DNA of 64,000 nucleotides from Janibacter sp. HTCC2649 (GCF_000152705.1 NZ_CH672413.1:3104139-3168138); one strand, 5' to 3'. Counted from the stretch's first letter, positions 9,329-18,964 are shown. Notes: a model not told the origin generated them from the sequence alone. Program-made: numbers and translations.

Positions 9329-10987
9329 ATGGAAGGTGCTCGTCCCGTCCGCGCCCCTCGCGGCACGTCGCTGACCCACGCCACCCACTGGGGCGCCGAG
9401 GCGCCGCTGCGGATGCTCATGAACAACCTCGACCCCGAGGTCGCCGAGCGTCCCGACGACCTCGTCGTCTACGGCGGCACCGGTCGCGCCGCTCGTGACT
9501 GGAAGTCGTTCGACGCCATGGTCCGCACGCTGAGCACGCTCAAGCAGGACGAGACCATGCTCGTGCAGTCGGGCAAGCCCGTCGGCGTCATGCAGACCCA
9601 CGAGTGGGCACCCCGCGTGCTCATCGCGAACTCCAACCTCGTCGGCGACTGGGCGAACTGGCCCGAGTTCCGCCGGCTTGAGCAGCTCGGTCTCACGATG
9701 TACGGCCAGATGACGGCCGGTTCGTGGATCTACATCGGCACCCAAGGGATCGTCCAAGGGACCTACGAGACCTTCGGTGCGATCGCCGAAAAGCGTTACG
9801 GCGGAACCCTGGCCGGCACGTTGACCCTCACCGGGGGCTGTGGCGGCATGGGTGGCGCCCAGCCGCTGGCCGTCACCATGAACGAGGGTGCCTGCCTCAT
9901 CGTCGACGTGGACGAGGCGCGCCTGCGTCGTCGGGTCGAGCACCGCTACCTCGATGAGGTCGCCGACAACCTGGACCAGGCCATCGAGAAGGCCCTCAAG
10001 GCCAAGGACGACAAGCGCGGCTGGTCCGTCGGTGTCGTCGGCAACGCAGCGGAGGTCTTCCCCGAGCTGCTCCGTCGCGGCGTTCCCATCGACATCGTCA
10101 CCGACCAGACGTCCGCCCACGACCCGCTGTCCTACCTCCCCGAGGGGATCTCGCTCGAGGACTGGCCGGAGTATGCCGCGAAGAAGCCCGAGGAGTTCAC
10201 CGACCGCGCGCGTGCCTCGATGGCCAAGCAGGTCCAGGCGATGGTCGAGTTCCAGGACGCCGGCGCCGAGGTCTTCGACTATGGCAACTCCATCCGCGAC
10301 GAGGCGCGCCAAGGCGGCTACAGCCGGGCGTTCGAGTTCCCCGGTTTTGTCCCGGCCTACATCCGTCCGCTGTTCTGCGAGGGCAAGGGCCCGTTCCGCT
10401 GGGCGGCACTCTCCGGTGACCCCAAGGACATCGCCGCCACCGACCGCGCCGTGCTCGACCTCTTCCCGGACAACGAGCGCCTGCACAAGTGGATCAAGGG
10501 CGCGCAGGACCGGATTGCGTTCCAGGGCTTGCCTGCTCGCATCTGTTGGCTCGGTCAGGGTGAGCGAGAGAAGGCGGGCGCCGCGTTCAACGAGCTCGTC
10601 CGCAAGGGCGACGTGAGTGCACCGCTCGTCATCGGTCGCGACCACCTCGACACCGGCTCCGTTGCCTCTCCCTATCGCGAGACCGAGTCCATGGCCGACG
10701 GCTCCGACGCCATCGCCGACTGGCCTCTGCTCAACGCCCTCGTCAACACGTCGTCCGGTGCGAGCTGGGTCTCGATCCACCACGGTGGCGGAGTCGGCAT
10801 GGGCCGCTCGCTCCACGCGGGTCAGGTCTCCCTCGCCGACGGCACCGAGCTGGCCGCGCAGAAGCTCGCGCGGGTCCTCCGCAACGACCCCGCCATGGGC
10901 GTCATCCGCCACGTCGACGCCGGCTACGACATCGCCGACCAGACCGCCGACGAGCACGGCATCCGTATCCCGATGCGCGAGGGCTGA
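9329..10987 (+). CDS. hutU: urocanate hydratase (urocanase)
   Basis: A 552-residue cytoplasmic enzyme converting urocanate to imidazolone propionate with tightly bound NAD. Typical blocks are [56 protein letters not shown], the NAD-loop [30 protein letters not shown] and the C-terminal [15 protein letters not shown]. The ATG at 9329 has GAAGGAG 5 nt upstream and gives the standard length; a longer frame from 9143 lies inside hutH. The downstream palindrome at 11010-11060 probably ends the transcript. Confidence 0.97.
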   Translation: MEGARPVRAPRGTSLTHATHWGAEAPLRMLMNNLDPEVAERPDDLVVYGGTGRAARDWKSFDAMVRTLSTLKQDETMLVQSGKPVGVMQTHEWAPRVLIANSNLVGDWANWPEFRRLEQLGLTMYGQMTAGSWIYIGTQGIVQGTYETFGAIAEKRYGGTLAGTLTLTGGCGGMGGAQPLAVTMNEGACLIVDVDEARLRRRVEHRYLDEVADNLDQAIEKALKAKDDKRGWSVGVVGNAAEVFPELLRRGVPIDIVTDQTSAHDPLSYLPEGISLEDWPEYAAKKPEEFTDRARASMAKQVQAMVEFQDAGAEVFDYGNSIRDEARQGGYSRAFEFPGFVPAYIRPLFCEGKGPFRWAALSGDPKDIAATDRAVLDLFPDNERLHKWIKGAQDRIAFQGLPARICWLGQGEREKAGAAFNELVRKGDVSAPLVIGRDHLDTGSVASPYRETESMADGSDAIADWPLLNALVNTSSGASWVSIHHGGGVGMGRSLHAGQVSLADGTELAAQKLARVLRNDPAMGVIRHVDAGYDIADQTADEHGIRIPMREG

Positions 10988-11009
10988 CCTCGTCCGGAGA
11001 GGTGTGACT

Positions 11010-11060
11010 CGCATCGATAACCATGAGGTTTTTGCCGAACACCTCTTGGTTGTCGATGCG
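11010..11060. terminator. 20-bp imperfect inverted repeat after hutU
   Basis: Left arm 11010-11029 (CGCATCGATAACCATGAGGT) pairs at 18 of 20 positions with right arm 11041-11060 across an 11-nt loop. It starts 22 nt after the hutU stop. The arms are long and AT-richer than the surroundings, unlike a typical intrinsic terminator, and no T-run follows. It may be a processing or termination hairpin, or a dispersed palindromic repeat of which only one copy is in the window. Confidence 0.5.
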
Positions 11061-11184
11061 GACGAGCACCCCTTGAGCTCGGGACGCTGATGGCGGCCGC
11101 GAGACCGGTGCTTTCAAGATGCGAGCCGGCCCGGGCAGGGCCAGAGTGTTGAGCGTCCGGATCAACTCTCCAGGAGGACTCGTG

Positions 11185-12072
11185 ATGTCAGGAAAGCAGC
11201 ACCACCCCCGCACCCCTGCCCGCAAAGTCGTCGGACTGCTCGCCACCGCGACCAGTCTCATCGCAGCCGTCGCGCTGTCACAGCCCATCGCCGCAGCCGC
11301 TGCACCCGCCGGCTCGGACAACTCCGCCCAGCGCCTCGCCGCCATCTCATCGAGCATCGACCAGTCCGGTGTCGACGGCATCAGCTGGCACACCGACACG
11401 GTCTCCAAGCGGGTCGTCGTGACCGCTGACGAGTCCGTCTCCGCCGCGGACCTCGCGTCCCTCCGGCGCACAGCGGGTTCGGACGCAGGCTCTCTGCGGG
11501 TCGAACGCACCCACGGTGTCTTCCGTGCGCTCGGCTCTGCCGGAAGCGCGATCTACGGTGGCGGCTACCGCTGCTCGCTCGGCTTCAACGTCGTCAAGGG
11601 CGGTGTCTACTACTTCCTCACCGCCGGCCACTGCGGCAAGGTCGCGAACACCTGGTACGCGAACTCGAGCCAGTCGACGCTCATCGGCCCGACCGAGGGC
11701 TACAGCTTCCCCGGCAACGACTACTCCCTCGTGCGCTACGCCAACACGTCGCTGTCGCACCCCGGTGGCTACACGGTCGGCGACGCCTTCGTCGGTGAGT
11801 CGGTCAAGCGCACCGGCTCGACGACGGGCACTCGCTCCGGCACGGTGACGGCGCTCAACGTGACCGTGAAGTACCAGGGCGGCGGACGCGTCTCCGGCAT
11901 GATCCAGACGACCGTGTGCGCCGAACCCGGTGACTCCGGCGGCGCGATGTACGACGGCACCAAGGCCCTCGGACTCACCTCCGGCGGCAGCGGCGACTGC
12001 AGCCGCGGTGGCACGACGTTCTTCCAGCCCGTGCGCGAGGCAGCGAACGCGTACGGCGTCACCGTCTTCTGA
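11185..12072 (+). CDS. secreted streptogrisin-like serine protease (S1 family)
   Basis: A 295-residue chymotrypsin-fold protease precursor. A signal peptide (about 1-42, ending AAAAAPAG) is followed by a prodomain to about residue 120 and a mature domain beginning near [12 protein letters not shown]. The catalytic triad is visible: His149 in FLTAGHC, Asp179 in GNDYSLVRY, Ser251 in [12 protein letters not shown]. Cysteine pairs (130/150 and 245/272) match the disulfides of streptogrisins and alpha-lytic protease. The ATG at 11185 has AGGAGG at 11172-11177. It sits between the two hut blocks; extracellular proteolysis would supply histidine, though co-regulation is not shown. A strong terminator follows. 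Confidence 0.92.
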   Translation: MSGKQHHPRTPARKVVGLLATATSLIAAVALSQPIAAAAAPAGSDNSAQRLAAISSSIDQSGVDGISWHTDTVSKRVVVTADESVSAADLASLRRTAGSDAGSLRVERTHGVFRALGSAGSAIYGGGYRCSLGFNVVKGGVYYFLTAGHCGKVANTWYANSSQSTLIGPTEGYSFPGNDYSLVRYANTSLSHPGGYTVGDAFVGESVKRTGSTTGTRSGTVTALNVTVKYQGGGRVSGMIQTTVCAEPGDSGGAMYDGTKALGLTSGGSGDCSRGGTTFFQPVREAANAYGVTVF

Positions 12073-12092
12073 GGCAACCGAACAACACAGCC

Positions 12093-12127
12093 GGCGTATG
12101 CCGGGTGCTCGCCACCCGGCATACGCC
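12093..12127. terminator. 15-bp perfect terminator hairpin after the protease
   Basis: GGCGTATGCCGGGTG (12093-12107) pairs exactly with 12113-12127 across a 5-nt loop and is followed by a T-rich stretch (CTTTCGTTCT). It is the most convincing intrinsic terminator in the window. Both arms contain the GTATGCC/GGCATAC motif. Confidence 0.8.
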
Positions 12128-12180
12128 GCCTTTCGTTCTGGCCCTTGTGCGACAGCGCGAGCGAAGGCAAGGTGTGACAC

Positions 12181-14238
12181 GTGAACCGCTCGTCCGGCTC
12201 CGACAACGCACCCGCCCCCGCCAGCCCGCGGGAGATTCGCAACGTGGTCCTCGTCGGACCAGCGGGTGCGGGCAAGAGCACGCTCTTCGAGCACCTCGTC
12301 GCGGCCCGGGTCGAGGGGCGGCGCCCCAGGGATGACGACCGACAGTCGTCGACCGGCCTCGTGGCCGCGAGTTTTGCCAGCGGCGAGGTGGTGGTCAACC
12401 TCCTCGACACACCGGGCAGCCCCGACTTCGTCGGCGATGTGCGAGCAGGACTGAGGGCGGCGGATGCCGCCCTCTTCGTCATTTCGGGGGCCGACGGGCT
12501 CGATGACGCCACCCGAATGCTGTGGCGCGAGTGCGGAGCGACGGGTATGCCGCGTGCCATCGCCGTGACCCGTCTCGAGCAGGCGCGCGCAGACTTCGAT
12601 GAGACGGTCGCGACCTGTCGGCGCGTGTTCGGCGAGGCCCAGCCGGTCGCGGTGCCGGTGCAACCGGGCGGACCCGGGACGACGGTGACCGGGTTGGTGG
12701 ATCTGCTGACGTCGGGGGAGGACACAGAGGGTCGCAGCGCGCTCGTCGAGGCGATCATCGAGGAGTCCGAGGACGAGACGCTGCTCGAGCGCTATCTCGA
12801 GGGCGAGGAGGTCGACGTCGCCACGCTTCGGGCCGACCTGCACACGGCAGTCGCCACGGCCCGTTTCTTCCCGGTGCTGCCGACGAACGCGACGAACGGG
12901 GTGGGCCTCGAGGAGTTGCTGGCCCTCATCGAGCAGGGACTGCCCTCGCCCGAGGACGTCACGTTGCCCCGCATCTGGCGGACCAACGGCGGCGACTTCG
13001 GTGCCGTGACGTGCGACCCCGCCGGGCCCCTCGTGGCCGAGGTCGTGCGGACGACGACCGACCAGTTCGTCGGGCGGCAGTCGCTCGTGCGGGTCTTCTC
13101 CGGGACGCTGCGGCCCGACGATCCGGTGCACGTGTCCGGGCACCTGCAGCAGTTCGCGACGGGGCAGCTCGCCGGTCACGACGACCACGACCAGGATCTC
13201 GACCGGGTGGGTGGGCTCACCGCTCCGCTGGGCGACGAGTCCCGGCCCAAGGCTCACGGGATCGCGGGTGAGCTCGTCCTCGTGTCGCGGCTCGCTGGTG
13301 CCGAGACGACGGACACCCTGTCGTCGCCGAAGCAGCCAGCGCTCGTCGAGCCGTGGGTGCTGCCGGAACCGTTGCTACCAGTGGCGATTCACGCTCGCAG
13401 CAAAGGCGACGAGGACAAGCTCGCCTCGGTGCTCCAGACGTTGGTGTCCGAGGACGTCACGATGCGACTCGACCTCAACGCCGAGACCCACCAAGTCGTG
13501 CTCTGGACCATGGGGCCAGCGCACCTGGCCCTGCTGACCAAGGCTCTCGAGGAGCATCACCACGTCGCGGTTGAGGCCGAGCCGTTGCGAACGGCCTTGC
13601 GTGAGACCTTCATCAGCCCCTGCGAGGTGCAGGGACGACTCGTCAAGCAGTCGGGCGGGCACGGGCAATATGCGGTGTGTCGCTTGCGAATCGAGCCGTT
13701 GCCGCGGGGTGGTGGCTTTGAGTTCGTCAACAAGGTCGTGGGTGGCTCCGTGCCCAAGCAGTTCATCGCGTCGGTGGAGAAGGGCGCGCAGGCGCAGCTC
13801 GAGAAGGGCGTGCTCAATGGGTATCCCGCGGTCGACGTGCGGGTGACCCTGCTCGATGGCAAGGCGCACGCGGTCGACTCGTCCGACATGGCGTTCCAGA
13901 CGGCGGCGGGGCAGGCGCTGCGCGAAGCCGCGAACGAGAGCACCGTGTCAATGCTCGAACCCATCGACACCGTGGACATCGAGGTGGGCGACGAGTCCGT
14001 GGGGTCTGCGCTCGCGGACCTGCGCGGACGACGCGGCCAGGTGCACGGGACCGAACCCGCGGCCCACGAGGGGCGCACCCTCATCCATGCCGAGATCCCG
14101 GCGCTGGAGCTGTCGCGCTACCCGATCGACCTGCGCTCGGTGTCGCACGGCACGGGCACCTTCACCCGGACGTTCGCGCGCTACGACTACCTCCCGCCCC
14201 AGCTCGCCAAGGACGTTCTCCACGGCGGCGGCGGCTGA
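12181..14238 (+). CDS. elongation factor G-like GTPase (EF-G2 type)
   Basis: A 685-residue translational GTPase related to FusA. The P-loop GPAGAGKST is near residue 26, the G3 motif is DTPG, and EF-G domains II-V follow: domain IV around CEVQGRLVKQSGGHGQYAVC and FVNKVVGGSVPKQF, domain V near the C terminus ending YDYLPPQLAKDVL. The G4 guanine-specificity motif, NKxD in EF-G, reads TRLE (AVTRLEQARADFD), so nucleotide selection may differ. Actinobacterial EF-G2 paralogues are known to be distinct from the translocase; their role is unsettled. The start is GTG at 12181, 53 nt after the terminator. Confidence 0.88.
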   Translation: MNRSSGSDNAPAPASPREIRNVVLVGPAGAGKSTLFEHLVAARVEGRRPRDDDRQSSTGLVAASFASGEVVVNLLDTPGSPDFVGDVRAGLRAADAALFVISGADGLDDATRMLWRECGATGMPRAIAVTRLEQARADFDETVATCRRVFGEAQPVAVPVQPGGPGTTVTGLVDLLTSGEDTEGRSALVEAIIEESEDETLLERYLEGEEVDVATLRADLHTAVATARFFPVLPTNATNGVGLEELLALIEQGLPSPEDVTLPRIWRTNGGDFGAVTCDPAGPLVAEVVRTTTDQFVGRQSLVRVFSGTLRPDDPVHVSGHLQQFATGQLAGHDDHDQDLDRVGGLTAPLGDESRPKAHGIAGELVLVSRLAGAETTDTLSSPKQPALVEPWVLPEPLLPVAIHARSKGDEDKLASVLQTLVSEDVTMRLDLNAETHQVVLWTMGPAHLALLTKALEEHHHVAVEAEPLRTALRETFISPCEVQGRLVKQSGGHGQYAVCRLRIEPLPRGGGFEFVNKVVGGSVPKQFIASVEKGAQAQLEKGVLNGYPAVDVRVTLLDGKAHAVDSSDMAFQTAAGQALREAANESTVSMLEPIDTVDIEVGDESVGSALADLRGRRGQVHGTEPAAHEGRTLIHAEIPALELSRYPIDLRSVSHGTGTFTRTFARYDYLPPQLAKDVLHGGGG

Positions 14239-14259
14239 AACTTTCGGGGTCAGGCGGGG

Positions 14260-14748
14260 TCAGGCAGGGTCGGTGACGTCGGCGACCTCACCGGCGAGGG
14301 CTCGCACCAGGTCATCGGCGGCCAGGGATGCCGAGGTCCCGTGGGCCCCTGCGCCCATCGAGATCGTCCGGCCGGACACGGTGGCGTCCACGATGACCGG
14401 CCACGCTGTTGTCGACCCGAAGGGCGTGATCGTCCCGCGCTCGTAGCCCGTCGCATCCCGAGCCTTGTCGGCCGGCGGCATGGACAACCGGTTGACGCCG
14501 AGGTGGGCGCGCAGCTTGGGCCACGAGATCTCGCGGTCGCCGGGCACCAGCACGAACACGTAGTCGCCCGACCCACGTCGCACCACGAGCGACTTCACGA
14601 TGTCGCGCGGCTCGATCCCGCGCTGTTCGGCGGCTTCGGCGAGCGATGACGCGCGCTGGGTCGAGACGCTGATCGTGTGTTGGATCCCGCTGGCTTCAAG
14701 GGCCTCGCGTGCCCGCCGGGCTCCGTCCGTCTCCGTCGCTTCGGTCAT
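14260..14748 (-). CDS. ybaK: YbaK/EbsC-type aminoacyl-tRNA deacylase
   Basis: A 162-residue YbaK-domain protein convergent with the EF-G-like gene (21 nt between stops). Segments such as RASSLAEAAEQRGIEPRDIVKSLVV, YVFVLVPGDREISWPKLR, GYERGTITPFG and ISMGAGAHGTSASLAADDLVRAL follow the family pattern. The conserved Lys in IVKSLV is present. YbaK proteins hydrolyse mischarged Cys-tRNA(Pro) or related species. A TAGAGT box (14755-14760 on this strand) lies 6 nt before the ATG, so the mRNA is probably leaderless. Confidence 0.85.
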   Translation of the reverse strand: MTEATETDGARRAREALEASGIQHTISVSTQRASSLAEAAEQRGIEPRDIVKSLVVRRGSGDYVFVLVPGDREISWPKLRAHLGVNRLSMPPADKARDATGYERGTITPFGSTTAWPVIVDATVSGRTISMGAGAHGTSASLAADDLVRALAGEVADVTDPA

Positions 14749-14773
14749 GGAATCACTCTAGGCGCGCCTTCTG

Positions 14774-14789
14774 GTCTGGGATTTCAGAC
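14774..14789. promoter_or_regulatory. shared hut element, copy 2 (upstream of M20-hutF-hutI)
   Basis: GTCTGGGATTTCAGAC, a good palindrome (GTCTG/CAGAC). It matches the element before hutH at 13 of 16 bases and is also followed by GGGTATGCCG. The right edge is 55 nt from the GTG at 14844, the same spacing as in copy 1. It lies between the divergent ybaK and the second hut block. Confidence 0.5.
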
Positions 14790-14843
14790 GGGTATGCCGT
14801 GGCGCCGCAGCGCGTGACCACCTCCGGGGTGTGGAATGGCCGG

Positions 14844-16112
14844 GTGAGTCCCAGCGAAGCGAGCGCCCACGTCCCGGCCATCCCTGACCCGGCGGGGGCA
14901 ACCTTCGGCTCCATGTGGCGCGACCTCACGCCGATCGGGCGCGATGGCGGGACCAACGGCTACCACCGCTTCGCGTGGACCCGCGAGGACCACACGCTGC
15001 GCGAGTGGTTCGTCGCCCAGGCGGAGGCGCGCGGGCTCGACGTGACCGTGGACCGGGTCGGCAACCAGTGGGCGTGGTGGGGAGACCCGGACGCTGCGTT
15101 GGCGGCAGGGCGTCCCGGAATCGTCACCGGATCACACCTCGACTCCGTGCCTGATGGCGGCGCTTTCGACGGGCCCCTGGGGGTCGTTTCGGCATTTGCT
15201 GCGCTGGATGCGCTGCGCGACAGGGGGTTTGAGCCCGACCGGCCCATCGGCGTCGTGAACTTCATTGACGAGGAGGGGGCTCGCTTCGGGGTGGCGTGTG
15301 CTGGATCGCGAGTCCTCACCGGCGCCATGACGGCTGACCGGGCCCGTTCGCTCACCGACGGCGACGGAGTGTCGATGGCCGAGGCGCTGCGTTCCGCCGG
15401 CCGTGACCCCGATTCGCTGGGGCCCGACTCCGAGACCGTCCGGCGGGTGGGCACCTTCGTCGAGCTCCACGTCGAGCAGGGCCGGCACCTGTCCGACCTC
15501 GAGGTCGACACCCCCGTCGCCGTGGGCAGTGACATCTGGCCGCACGGTCGCTGGCGGATCCGCACCCTCGGCGAGGCCAACCACGCCGGCACGACCCGAC
15601 TCGAGGACCGCGACGACGCGATGCTCGGCTTCGCGGCCGCCGTCATCGCCGCCCGCCGCGCCGCCGCGACCCACGGCTGCGTCGCCACCATCGGCAAGGT
15701 CGCCGTCACCCCCGGCGGGGTCAACGCCATCGCCAGCGAGGTCACCGGCTGGCTCGACGCGCGCGGGTCCGACGAGGCAGCTGTGCGCCGGGTCGTCGCG
15801 GACGTCACCGAGGTCGTGAACGACTTCGAAGGACTCGTCATCGAGGACTCCTGGACCGGCACGACCCCCTTCGACCCGGCGTTGGTGAGGCGCCTCTCCA
15901 CCCGGCTGGGCGGCATACCCGTCATCGGGACGGGAGCGGGACACGACGCCGGAATCCTGGCCAACGCCGGCGTTCCCACCGCCATGCTCTTCGTCCGCAA
16001 CCCCACCGGCATCTCGCACTCACCCGAGGAGTTCGCGACCTCGCAGGACTGCCTCGCGGGCGTCGAGGCGCTCACCACCGTCCTCACCGACCTGGCCGGG
16101 GTGCCCGCATGA
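14844..16112 (+). CDS. M20-family amidohydrolase in hut operon (allantoate amidohydrolase-like; probable N-formylglutamate deformylase role)
   Basis: A metallo-amidohydrolase of about 422 residues in the allantoate amidohydrolase/N-carbamoyl-L-amino-acid hydrolase group. Metal ligands and catalytic residues are visible: GSHLDSVPDGGAFDGPLGV (His, Asp), NFIDEEGARFG (Glu-Glu), ELHVEQGRHL (His) and GAGHDAG. It overlaps hutF by 4 nt. HutF yields N-formylglutamate, which still has to lose formate, and no HutG is present, so this enzyme is the likely last step; that is inference. The start is uncertain (GTG 14844 or 14829): 14844 reproduces the element-to-start spacing seen at hutH. Confidence 0.85.
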   Translation: MSPSEASAHVPAIPDPAGATFGSMWRDLTPIGRDGGTNGYHRFAWTREDHTLREWFVAQAEARGLDVTVDRVGNQWAWWGDPDAALAAGRPGIVTGSHLDSVPDGGAFDGPLGVVSAFAALDALRDRGFEPDRPIGVVNFIDEEGARFGVACAGSRVLTGAMTADRARSLTDGDGVSMAEALRSAGRDPDSLGPDSETVRRVGTFVELHVEQGRHLSDLEVDTPVAVGSDIWPHGRWRIRTLGEANHAGTTRLEDRDDAMLGFAAAVIAARRAAATHGCVATIGKVAVTPGGVNAIASEVTGWLDARGSDEAAVRRVVADVTEVVNDFEGLVIEDSWTGTTPFDPALVRRLSTRLGGIPVIGTGAGHDAGILANAGVPTAMLFVRNPTGISHSPEEFATSQDCLAGVEALTTVLTDLAGVPA

Positions 16113-17431
16113 CGACCTACTGGTGTGAACACGCGCAGCTGCCCGACAAGGTCCACCGCGGCGTGCGGCTCACCGTCGTCGACGGGCGGTTCAGCGAGAT
16201 CGCCACGGACACCAAGCCGCGCGATGCCGACGTGCGACTGGGCGGGGTCGTCCTGCCCGGCTTCGCCAACGCGCACAGTCACGCGTTCCACCGGATGCTG
16301 CGTGGACGGACCCATGGTGACGGCGGCAACTTCTGGACGTGGCGCGAGCAGATGTATGCCGTGACCGCCCGTCTCGATCCCGACACCTACTTCGCACTCG
16401 CGAGAGGGGTTTTCACCGAGATGGTGGCGTCGGGCTACACGGTGGTCGGCGAGTTCCACTACCTCCACCACGGGCCCGGTGGGAAGCCCTACGACGATCC
16501 CAACGCCATGGGTTCGGCTCTCGTCGCCGCCGCCGAGGAGGCCGGGATCCGCCTCACCCTGCTCGACACCTGCTACCTGTCCGGCGGGCTCGACTCGGCC
16601 GGACACCTGCCACTCGACGAGGTGCAGACGCGATTCTCCGACGGGTCCGTGCAGGCCTGGGCCGAGCGCGTGGATGCGTTGCAGGACAGTGCCATGGTGC
16701 GCATCGGGGCGGCGGCCCACTCGGTGCGGGCCCTGACCGGGGAGCAGCTCGCCGAGTTCGCCACGGTCGTCGGAGACCGACCCGTCCATGCCCACGTGAG
16801 CGAGCAGATGGGCGAGAACCTCACGACCCAGCTCGTCTATGGCGCCAGCCCGGTCGAGCACCTCACCGACGCCGGGCTGCTCGGGGAGGGCTTCACCGCC
16901 GTCCACGCGACCCACCTGTCCGACGTGGACCTCGACCTCATGGGGCGATCCGGCGCCGGTGCCTGCTTCTGCCCGACGACCGAACGCGACCTCGCCGACG
17001 GCATCGGCCCGGGGTGCGAGCTGGCCGAGCGCGAGGTGCCGATCTGTCTCGGCTCGGACCAGCACGCCGTCATCGACCCCTTCGAGGAGATCCGCGGCAT
17101 CGAGATGCACGAGCGGCTCAAGAGCCATGAGCGCGGACGTTTCGGCGTGGCCCAGCTGCTCGAGATGGGGACGTCCGCGGGCTATCGCAGCCTGGGCTGG
17201 GACGGCGGCCGCATTGCCGTCGGAGCGCTCGCCGACCTCGTCGCGGTGCGCATCGACAGTCGTCGAACCGGTGGCGTCGCCCCGGCGCAGATCATCTCCG
17301 GTGCGACGGGGGCGGATGTCACCGATGTCGTCGTCGGCGGTCGACGGATCGTGTCCAGCGGGGTCCACCCCCTCGGCCCCGTTGACGATGTTGTCGCCGA
17401 GGCGATCGTCGCCGTGAGGAGCGCCCCGTGA
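16109..17431 (+). CDS. hutF: formimidoylglutamate deiminase
   Basis: A 440-residue amidohydrolase-superfamily enzyme that converts N-formimino-L-glutamate to N-formyl-L-glutamate and ammonia. The metal-binding start is [12 protein letters not shown]; further ligands lie in [11 protein letters not shown] and HAHVSEQ, and the late Asp in [17 protein letters not shown]. This marks the four-to-five-step Hut route that releases formate rather than formamide. It is coupled by 4-nt overlaps to the M20 gene upstream and to the hutI frame downstream. Confidence 0.95.
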   Translation: MTTYWCEHAQLPDKVHRGVRLTVVDGRFSEIATDTKPRDADVRLGGVVLPGFANAHSHAFHRMLRGRTHGDGGNFWTWREQMYAVTARLDPDTYFALARGVFTEMVASGYTVVGEFHYLHHGPGGKPYDDPNAMGSALVAAAEEAGIRLTLLDTCYLSGGLDSAGHLPLDEVQTRFSDGSVQAWAERVDALQDSAMVRIGAAAHSVRALTGEQLAEFATVVGDRPVHAHVSEQMGENLTTQLVYGASPVEHLTDAGLLGEGFTAVHATHLSDVDLDLMGRSGAGACFCPTTERDLADGIGPGCELAEREVPICLGSDQHAVIDPFEEIRGIEMHERLKSHERGRFGVAQLLEMGTSAGYRSLGWDGGRIAVGALADLVAVRIDSRRTGGVAPAQIISGATGADVTDVVVGGRRIVSSGVHPLGPVDDVVAEAIVAVRSAP

Positions 17432-18663
17432 GCCCAACCCCCAACTCCCGAGCCGCCTCCCCCCTTGCGTCTGCGGATGCGGTCGCCAGAACCACCACAT
17501 CCGCAGACGCAGTGGTGATCACGGGGATCGGTGAGCTCGTCACCTGCGACGGCACCGGCGAGGCCGGTCTCGGGCTGCGCCACGACGCCGCTCTCGTCAT
17601 CGAGGACGGTCGCATTGCCTGGATCGGCGATGCGGCAGATGCCCCCGACGCCGACCGCCGGGTCGACCTCGAGGGCCGAGCGGTCCTTCCCGGCTTCGTC
17701 GACAGTCACAGTCACCTCGTCTTCGACGGCGACCGGTCGGCGGAGTTCGCCGCGCGGATGACGGGGGAGCGCTACGACGGGGGAGGCATCGGCGTCTCGG
17801 TGGCCGCCACCCGCGCAGCCTCCGATGAGCGCCTCCGCGAGCTCGTCGGCCAACGTGTCCGCGAGATGCGCGACCAGGGCACGACGACGGTCGAGATCAA
17901 GAGCGGCTACGGCCTCACCGTCGAGGACGAAGCCCGAGCCCTCAGCATCGCGAGCGAGTTCACCACGGAGACAACGTTTCTCGGCGCGCACGTCGTGCCA
18001 CCGGAAGCGCGCGGCGAGCGGGCGGCATACCTCGATCTCGTCACGGGGCCGATGCTGGAAGCCTGCGCGCCCTACGCGAAGTGGGCCGATGTCTTCTGCG
18101 AACCAAACTCGCCACACGCCTTCACCGAGGACGAGTCCCGCGCCGTCATGGCCGCTGCGCGCGAGGCCGGCCTGGGGTTGCGGGTGCATGGCAACCAGCT
18201 CGGCCACGGCCCGGGCGTTCAGCTCGCAGTCGAGCTGCGCGCGGCCAGCGTCGACCACTGCACCTACCTGTCCGACGCCGACATCGATGCCTTGGTGGGG
18301 GCCGCCGAGACCACGGTCGCGACCCTGCTCCCGGGCGTGGAGTTCTCGACCCGCTCGCCCTACCCGGACGCCCGCACCCTCCTCGACGCCGGCGTCTCCA
18401 TCGCCCTGGCGACCGACTGCAACCCGGGCACCTGCTACTCGAGCTCGATGCCGTTCGTCATCGCGCTGGCCGTGCGCGAGATGGGGATGACGCCGAGCGA
18501 GGCCGTGTGGGCCGCGACCGCCGGGTCGGCGAAGGCGCTGCGTCGCACCGACATCGGTCGCGTCGCCGTCGGCGGAGCTGCGGACCTCGCCGTGCTGGAC
18601 GCGCCGAGCCACCTCCACCTGGCCTACCGCGCCGGCGTCCCCATCGCCCGCGCCCTCACCTGA
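17428..18663 (+). CDS. hutI: imidazolonepropionase
   Basis: An amidohydrolase that opens imidazolone propionate to formiminoglutamate. Metal and substrate blocks are [48 protein letters not shown] and the Asp in [10 protein letters not shown]. The GTG at 17428 overlaps the hutF stop and gives 411 residues, with an N-terminal extension of about 28 residues whose ASADAV...SADAV repeat is encoded by a perfect inverted repeat (17467-17510). The family normally begins at about [14 protein letters not shown], which corresponds to the GTG codons at 17512 and 17515. The true start is therefore open: 17428 by overlap, 17512/17515 by family length. Confidence 0.93.
   Translation: MSPTPNSRAASPLASADAVARTTTSADAVVITGIGELVTCDGTGEAGLGLRHDAALVIEDGRIAWIGDAADAPDADRRVDLEGRAVLPGFVDSHSHLVFDGDRSAEFAARMTGERYDGGGIGVSVAATRAASDERLRELVGQRVREMRDQGTTTVEIKSGYGLTVEDEARALSIASEFTTETTFLGAHVVPPEARGERAAYLDLVTGPMLEACAPYAKWADVFCEPNSPHAFTEDESRAVMAAAREAGLGLRVHGNQLGHGPGVQLAVELRAASVDHCTYLSDADIDALVGAAETTVATLLPGVEFSTRSPYPDARTLLDAGVSIALATDCNPGTCYSSSMPFVIALAVREMGMTPSEAVWAATAGSAKALRRTDIGRVAVGGAADLAVLDAPSHLHLAYRAGVPIARALT
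17467..17510. repeat. 13-bp perfect inverted repeat at hutF/hutI junction
   Basis: GCGTCTGCGGATG (17467-17479) and CATCCGCAGACGC (17498-17510) flank an 18-nt loop. The repeat ends immediately before the family-typical GTG starts of hutI at 17512 and 17515. It is either the coding sequence of a hutI N-terminal extension or a translational control hairpin in the hutF-hutI spacer. Confidence 0.6.
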
Positions 18664-18685
18664 CCCGCTCCGTCGAACGTTGAGG

Positions 18686-18964
18686 TCAGAGGTTGCCGGG
18701 GCGCACAGCCTCCGGCTTGTGGCCGGACGACTTGGCGTAGTACTGCGCGGCCTTGCGGGTCGCCAGCGTCTTCGCGACACCGGCAGCGAGACCGGTGAGG
18801 GCGGCATACGCCAACGCCGCAGCGAAGGGCGAGTCGGGATCCTTGGGGTTGATCATGCGGTCCTGCCCGGCCTTCTCCCAGACCTTGTCGGCCACCTTGG
18901 TCGCGGCCAGTCCGGCCAGAATCGCCGAGCCGGTTCCGAGGATCTTCCACACAGTGCTGCCCAC
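18686..18964 (-). CDS. small membrane protein, DUF4235-like
   Basis: A 92-residue protein beginning (M)GSTVWKILGTGSAILAGLAATKVADKVWEKAG, with a first hydrophobic helix, a polar segment MINPKDPDSP, a second helix AALAYAALTGLAAGVAKTLATRKA and a charged tail. This layout matches actinobacterial DUF4235 proteins of unknown function. Of two adjacent GTG codons, the one at 18964 has GAAGGA 6 nt upstream; the other (18970) abuts that site. It is convergent with hutI (22 nt between stops). Confidence 0.7.
   Translation of the reverse strand: MGSTVWKILGTGSAILAGLAATKVADKVWEKAGQDRMINPKDPDSPFAAALAYAALTGLAAGVAKTLATRKAAQYYAKSSGHKPEAVRPGNL

Noticed and set aside
14960-17500. An 846-codon minus-strand frame over the M20-hutF-hutI block
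   Set aside because: It is a shadow of three well-recognised amidohydrolase genes with coupled starts.
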